Shown here piece by piece: positions 59,131-64,000 of a stretch of 64,000 bases of DNA. The position numbers were made by a program, and so were the translations under genes. The DNA comes from Ilex aquifolium. Taxonomy: Eukaryota; Streptophyta; Magnoliopsida; Aquifoliales; Aquifoliaceae. The DNA lies in the NCBI GenBank assembly GCA_951799425.1, contig OX637393.1:26058744-26122743 (forward strand). Reading direction: 5' to 3'. Every line of letters starts with the position of its first letter. Positions within the stretch are counted from its first letter, which is position 1. A model generated the notes under the pieces. That model saw only the letters and a list, made by a program, of their open reading frames with translations. It made no database searches and was not told where the DNA came from.

Positions 59131-59423
59131 GACCATAGAGGGGTGTTGGTGTTGATGCTGATGCTGATGCTGTGCTGTGCTGTACTCATTTGTATCTATG
59201 TGACATTCTAGAAGGCAAAAAAACCATGGAGTCGGCCAGCAGTTGTGGAAGCACATCCCGTTAATATATTTTTTCTTGGATAAATGTAACCGTAATGGTA
59301 TTTGAACCTAAAAGTCTGATTTAATTTGTTGACAACTTGGTGTCATCAGAATCATTAAATTAATCTCATTTAATAATTAATCTTAACAAAATTTATCTCA
59401 TAATTTACATGATATTTATAAAA
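59131..59423 (-). promoter_or_regulatory. CAS proximal promoter with a GATGCT/GTGCT short-repeat tract
   Basis: Upstream of the likely start, 59149-59185 holds a tract of TGATGC and GTGCTG units. About 59139-59250 is similar to about 62380-62470 further upstream; the tract is expanded in the near copy. No reliable cis-motif is claimed. Confidence 0.4.
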
Positions 59424-59593
59424 AAGAAATGTTATATAACCCAAATTTGTAATTCGAATTTGCATTCCAAATGAAGGGGACCATTGGATGAGTGGATTCT
59501 ATCAACTTTTTTAAATAGGACCTACTGATCCAATAATCTTTTTCATTTGAGATGCAAATTTGGGTTACAGATTTGGGTTACATAGCATTGCTC
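59424..59593 (+). mobile_element. Mutator-type MITE upstream of CAS (170 bp)
   Basis: Inverted ends AAGAAATGTTATATAACCC and (inverted) GAGCAATGCTATGTAACCC; exact 9-bp duplication TTTATAAAA at 59415-59423 and 59594-59602. Nine bases fit Mutator-like elements. Lies about 420 bp beyond the predicted 5' UTR exon. Confidence 0.75.
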
Positions 59594-59602
59594 TTTATAA
59601 AA

Positions 59603-61315
59603 TTTACAAGATATTTATAAAATTTACCATTTTTCCTTTATTTACTTTGTTGGTTATCTACCAAAAATTAAATGGGTATATAGATGAGTATTTGTTAAAT
59701 AAATAAACCGACAATATATATCTATTTCTGTTTGTGATATGAGAGAGAAGGGTCTAGTATCTTTATTTTCTTTCTACTTTAACCACTCATAACTCCTTAA
59801 AATTATTAATAACTAACTCCCCGGTGATCGAATTGTGCTCTATGACTTCTTTCAAGTAAACCCTTACGTTTTTTTTTTCGTAAAGTTGTTGGGTAACTTT
59901 TTGAAATTAAACTACAATAGTTGGGTTATTTGGTGAAATTGAGAATAAATTGAGGTATAATAATTAGGTCATTTGATTAATTTTTTGTTTAATATATTGA
60001 CGGCACAATGGAATTGATTTTTTAAATCTATACTACTTATAAATGCCAACATATGTGAAAAACTTTTGACTTCTTATTTTATCTCTATTTAATAATGTTA
60101 AGTCAATTATACCTACATATCCTTATTAATGTCATCATTTTTCCTTCTATATTATATCAAAACTCTTCTTATCATATAAGTTTCTAGTCATTCGCTCTAC
60201 TTACTCTTACTTTAGATCTTTAATTACAATAGTAACTCTAATAACTCAAATTACTATATAATACATGTATATATTAATTGTCATGAGAAAGCAAATTCTG
60301 ATAAGTACTATATAACTAACGTTATCCTCTGCTTTGACTCAAATTTAAGTTAATATGTACTTAAAAAGCATGATTTAATACAAAACACTTTTTAGAAAAA
60401 AATTTAAAAATTACAAAAATGACAAACTCAAATTTGAAAGAGGGTAAAATATGATCATTGAATTTTTAAAAAAGAATAAACTCTAACCATTAAAGATTTG
60501 AGTCTCCTTTAATTTAAGTAGACATTTGAATCTCCTTTCGTTTGATATAAGTTTAAACAAATGACTGGAGATTATTTTTAGTCTATTTTTATTCGAATTT
60601 AAATTTAACTAAGGATTTGGATAAGAATTAGAGATGCTCTAAAAATTTAAAATTAGTAAAAACATAAATGGCTTGACTTAATAAAATTCTTGACTATACT
60701 ATTAGTCGGCTCCCTTACATAAAATTTTAATGTTGTATTTACCGTCAGTTACAGTTGTCGTGTTACTACTTACAAAGGCATCTTAGGCGGCCGCTTAGGT
60801 GCCTGGAGGGGTTATATTATTTTAATGATTAATTATAAATATTGGAGTATTTCTTTGTTTTATTATACTTCTCCTTTTATTTACCCACATAATAGAAATT
60901 CTTCTCCTTTTTAGGAGATGCAAGATGAATATTAGTTCAAAACTATTTTGTATCTTTTTTATGTCAAACTCTTAAATAATCAGTAATATTGTTAGTATTT
61001 ACTTTGATGACCTAATGATACATCAAGTTGTAGAATCTCTCGATGAGGTAGTTCAATGGTTGTAATTGGAATAATATTATTAGGTCACATCAGTTGTCGT
61101 GTTACTAAGTCAAAAAAATTAGATCAAATTTTTATATTCCCACACATTTCTCTTAAATATTTTCTCTCATTTTTATATGTTAACTCACCATTACAAACAA
61201 ATCAAGACTTACCATTAACAATTACTCCACATCTGTCAAGTACATTACAACCCATAATTTATTTATTAGTCTTTTCTCTAATAGTCTTTTCAGATCTATG
61301 TATTTAAAAGATATT
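59603..61315. other. Upstream intergenic stretch, no supported feature
   Basis: Very AT-rich. No gene, tRNA or bounded element recognised. A GC-rich island GGCGGCCGCTTAGGTGCCTG occurs near 60788. Confidence 0.55.
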
Positions 61316-61328
61316 CAAAGGACAGAGA

Positions 61329-61660
61329 CTGTAATCAGAATTTTCCAATGTTACCATTATAAATGATTGTTTTAGTATTATTAAGCTTAGCTCTACCGAA
61401 GACGCTACCCCATGGGAGATTAGTGCTATTTTGGAGGACATTAGATTTTATGCTAGGTTACATAACCTCAGTTTTTTACACAAGCATCGGTCCTGTAATA
61501 GGGCCGCTCATTGGGTGGCAGTCTCTCATCTAACCAGATCCCTTCCTTTGGACTGGTTAGGCTCCCCCCCTCCCGAGCTTAAGGCTTCCCTTCTTTCTGA
61601 TTGTAATCAGAATTTTCCTACTTAATATAATCTCTATTCTATTGTCTTGATAAAAAAAAA
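61329..61660 (+). mobile_element. 5'-truncated L1-type LINE with poly-A and target duplication
   Basis: 61431-61625 encodes EDIRFYARLHNL, NRAAHWVAVSHL and LPLDWLGSPPPEL, the C-terminal RNase H tail typical of plant L1 ORF2, ending in TAA at 61623-61625. A short 3' UTR and a run of A (61652-61663) follow. AAAGGACAGAGAC (61316-61328) and AAAGGATAGAGAC (61661-61673) are the flanking duplication, one mismatch. Only the last 330 bp is present. Confidence 0.82.
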
Positions 61661-61673
61661 AAAGGATAGAGAC

Positions 61674-63364
61674 ACGTGGCAGATAAAAAGTAGTGGGCCT
61701 ATCACATGAAGTGGCATGCGGATAAGCTTGAAAAGCTGGTAAATGTCATCTTTGTTTGTGGGGCTTGGTAATGGACCTCTATATACTAGTAATTGTCCAA
61801 GATGGTTTAATTTTTTTTTTTTTTTTGAGAATAAAAAGATGGTTTAAATTCAAATATAGGATAGTTAATAAAAATAGTGAGCGTGGTTACATGAGTCACA
61901 TGAAAGAGTTTAATTGAAACTCATATATGTATGATTTGTCTTTTAATTACAAAAAATCCTATCCGCAAAAGTTACTATTTACATGTAGTATCACTAATAT
62001 TTCAACGCAATAAATGTATTTTGCAAAAAAAAAAAAAACTAGTCTTTTCATATAATTCAATACCTCAATTGAATTTTTTTTTTTTTCGTTTGTTAAAAAA
62101 CACTTTTAATTTTGCACGTTGAGTCCCTCCCACGTGACAAAAAGCTATGTTTTCACCAAAAATAAGTAATCCCTCGTTTCTAGGGATCAAAATGTGACTG
62201 TTAATCAACTTTGTGTGACTAATGAGTGAAAAGTGGAATAACAAGCAAAGTGCAATTCGGTAATAACCTCTTTAGTCCATGCTTACAATTTTTTTATGGG
62301 GCGTAGAGTTTTATGGGACTTACTTTTGATTTGGATTGTATTATAAATGCATATAAAACCAATATATTTGTATGCATTGGTGTTGTGCTGTACTAAATTG
62401 TATGTATGTTTATGGTAGAAGGCAAAACATACATGGAGTTAACCAACAATGGCTTTTGTCGGGGGTGAAAAAAACAGAAGAAAAAAAAAAAAGCCAACAG
62501 TAGGCGTGAGATTCGAGACACGGTTTTGTGAACCCCGAACCCCACGATTTTCAATGGCAAATGAAAGAAAAGAACCGATTAGAGTTGATAAATAAATTTA
62601 TAATACGAATTCAAATAAATACGATGTTAACTTATTAAATATGATTTATATATGACACCAATTTGATACGACACTATCTTGATTATACATAGTTATAACT
62701 TAGGTTAGGAATAAGTTGAATAAATTTTAATACAATACGAGTTAGACACGAATTTGATACCACTTAAACATGAATTTGACATAACATAACTCATTGGAAT
62801 CAGTAAAATCAATGAATTTGGGTTTAAATGAATAGATTTAGTAAATTCATTACATAAATAGTTAGTACAAACTCAAACTTAATTAAATATGTTGTATATA
62901 CGATTTAAATTCAAGAATAAATGATTATCAATTAATTGTTAATAATTTTTCCTTAACAGAATTGTTAATAAATTAAATAAATTTTAATATAATAAAATTT
63001 ATACTATTTAAAAGTACGGCACGAACCAATATGCTCCTTCGACAGAATTATATGTATAGACAAAGACAGACATGGATGGATAATAAAGGAATGGGCTTGG
63101 CCTGAATTAGAAATTATAATTTGACAAATCACATGCTGCGGCATGCTAAGATAAAGACATATGGTTCCAGTGGATAGAGTCTAGACTATATTAAGAAGAT
63201 ATCAAAATCACCATTGGATATTGATGTTTCAAAAATCCATTCACAAACATTAAAGAAAAAAACACATGTTGAGACAAACACATGAACAAATCTATACATA
63301 CTATTTTATTATAACAGTCAAATTTTATGGAAGAGTGTTTTTGACGTCTACTCTCCTAAAACAC
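61674..63364. other. Upstream intergenic stretch with the second promoter-like segment
   Basis: About 62380-62470 resembles the CAS promoter-proximal segment at 59139-59250. The rest is AT-rich with T and A runs (61809-61825, 62025-62038, 62071-62086); no ORF of note. Confidence 0.5.
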
Positions 63365-63367
63365 TAA

Positions 63368-63901
63368 TGCTCCGTTTGGTACAAATGAGGGAAACTATGA
63401 AGGATAAAAAGTAGGAGGAATACACTTTCTATCATTCAAGGAAGGAAAGTAGGAATAATACACTTTCCTTCCTTTGTGTTTGATTGGATGGATGAAAAAT
63501 ACAAATGACTAATTTTTTTTTTTTTTTTTGCTGGCTAAGATTAGTCAAACATAACTCAACTCATTTAACTAATTGTGTCGTGTCGAGTTGCGAGTTGACC
63601 TATTTTTTATTTATTTATTTATTTATTTTTTATTTTTAAATTTATTTTTAAAAATCATATATATATTAAAAGATATATAGACAAATAAGATACATCTCAA
63701 CACAAATAATTAATTTTCCATCCACTTTCCTTACGATTTTGGAGGGATTGATTTTAGTGAGTTAGAAGGAAACTTAATCCATCCACTTTTTCATCCTTCC
63801 TACTTTCCTTCCTTATCAAACATGATATTTTATTTATCTCTCCCACTTTCCATCCTTCCAACTTTCCATCCTTCCATTTTTCCATCGTACCAAACGGAAC
63901 A
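63368..63901 (+). mobile_element. Tourist-type MITE with internal insert
   Basis: Inverted ends TGCTCCGTTTGGTAC and GTACCAAACGGAACA, and a TAA duplication at 63365-63367 and 63902-63904, fit a PIF/Harbinger Tourist element. Subterminal CTTTCCTTCC/GGAAGG motifs repeat on both arms. Non-coding; the T run and ATTT-rich core (63510-63720) look like a later insert. Confidence 0.7.
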
Positions 63902-64000
63902 TAATTGATTTATTTAAATGGTCTCTTCGGATTAAATTCTTCAGTGTGAAAAATGTAACCACTTTCTATCTTTGTTAACTACTCATATTTGAATCTTTCA

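Noticed and set aside
60788-60807. GC-rich island GGCGGCCGC as a possible promoter or gene start
   Set aside because: Only about 20 bp, no ORF or leader nearby.

Overview
The window is AT-rich nuclear DNA of a flowering plant, most likely a eudicot. It holds one host gene, read on the minus strand: cycloartenol synthase (CAS), the oxidosqualene cyclase that opens plant sterol synthesis. I can place 17 coding exons with splice sites. They give 720 uninterrupted codons from the start Met (58676) to residue 720 (3447). The last exon (about 37 codons in the family) is not here and must lie beyond position 1. Residue numbers agree with Arabidopsis CAS1 at the diagnostic sites (His257, Tyr410, His477, Ile481, Asp483).

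The gene covers more than 55 kb because six introns are filled with mobile elements: intron 17 (more than 3.4 kb), 16 (13.3 kb), 12 (12.5 kb), 11 (7.9 kb), 6 (14.7 kb) and, mildly, 5 (1.3 kb). The remaining exons sit in compact blocks: exons 1-6 at 58.7-54.7 kb, 7-11 at 40.0-38.6 kb, exon 12 alone at 30.7 kb, 13-16 at 18.2-16.9 kb and exon 17 at 3.5 kb. Exons and splice sites look functional. Intron 3 uses a GC donor.

Elements by region: 1-2.7 kb Copia and a LINE-like remnant; 3.9 kb hAT MITE; 4.6-10.7 kb TRIM copies and a Copia whose LTR holds a TRIM, followed by a SINE; 13.9-16.7 kb second TRIM family and hAT elements; 18.4-19.9 kb hAT within hAT; 20.0-29.4 kb old Copia holding a young Copia and a Gypsy-like piece, itself holding an hAT; 31.4-38.1 kb hAT MITEs, rearranged Copia pieces and a PIF/Harbinger transposase fragment; 41.2-54.3 kb LINE end, Copia with nested SIRE-like Copia and long hAT copy, and an hAT with a hexamer array. 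Upstream of CAS (59-64 kb) are the promoter, a Mutator-type MITE, a 5'-truncated L1, a Tourist-type MITE and a diverged second copy of a promoter-proximal segment.

No second host gene, tRNA, rRNA or CRISPR array is supported. All LTR elements are treated as fossils. The least expected things are the intron load of a housekeeping gene, the isolated in-frame 57-nt exon 12, the GC-AG intron, and a multi-copy hAT family with exact 8-bp target duplications in two size classes.
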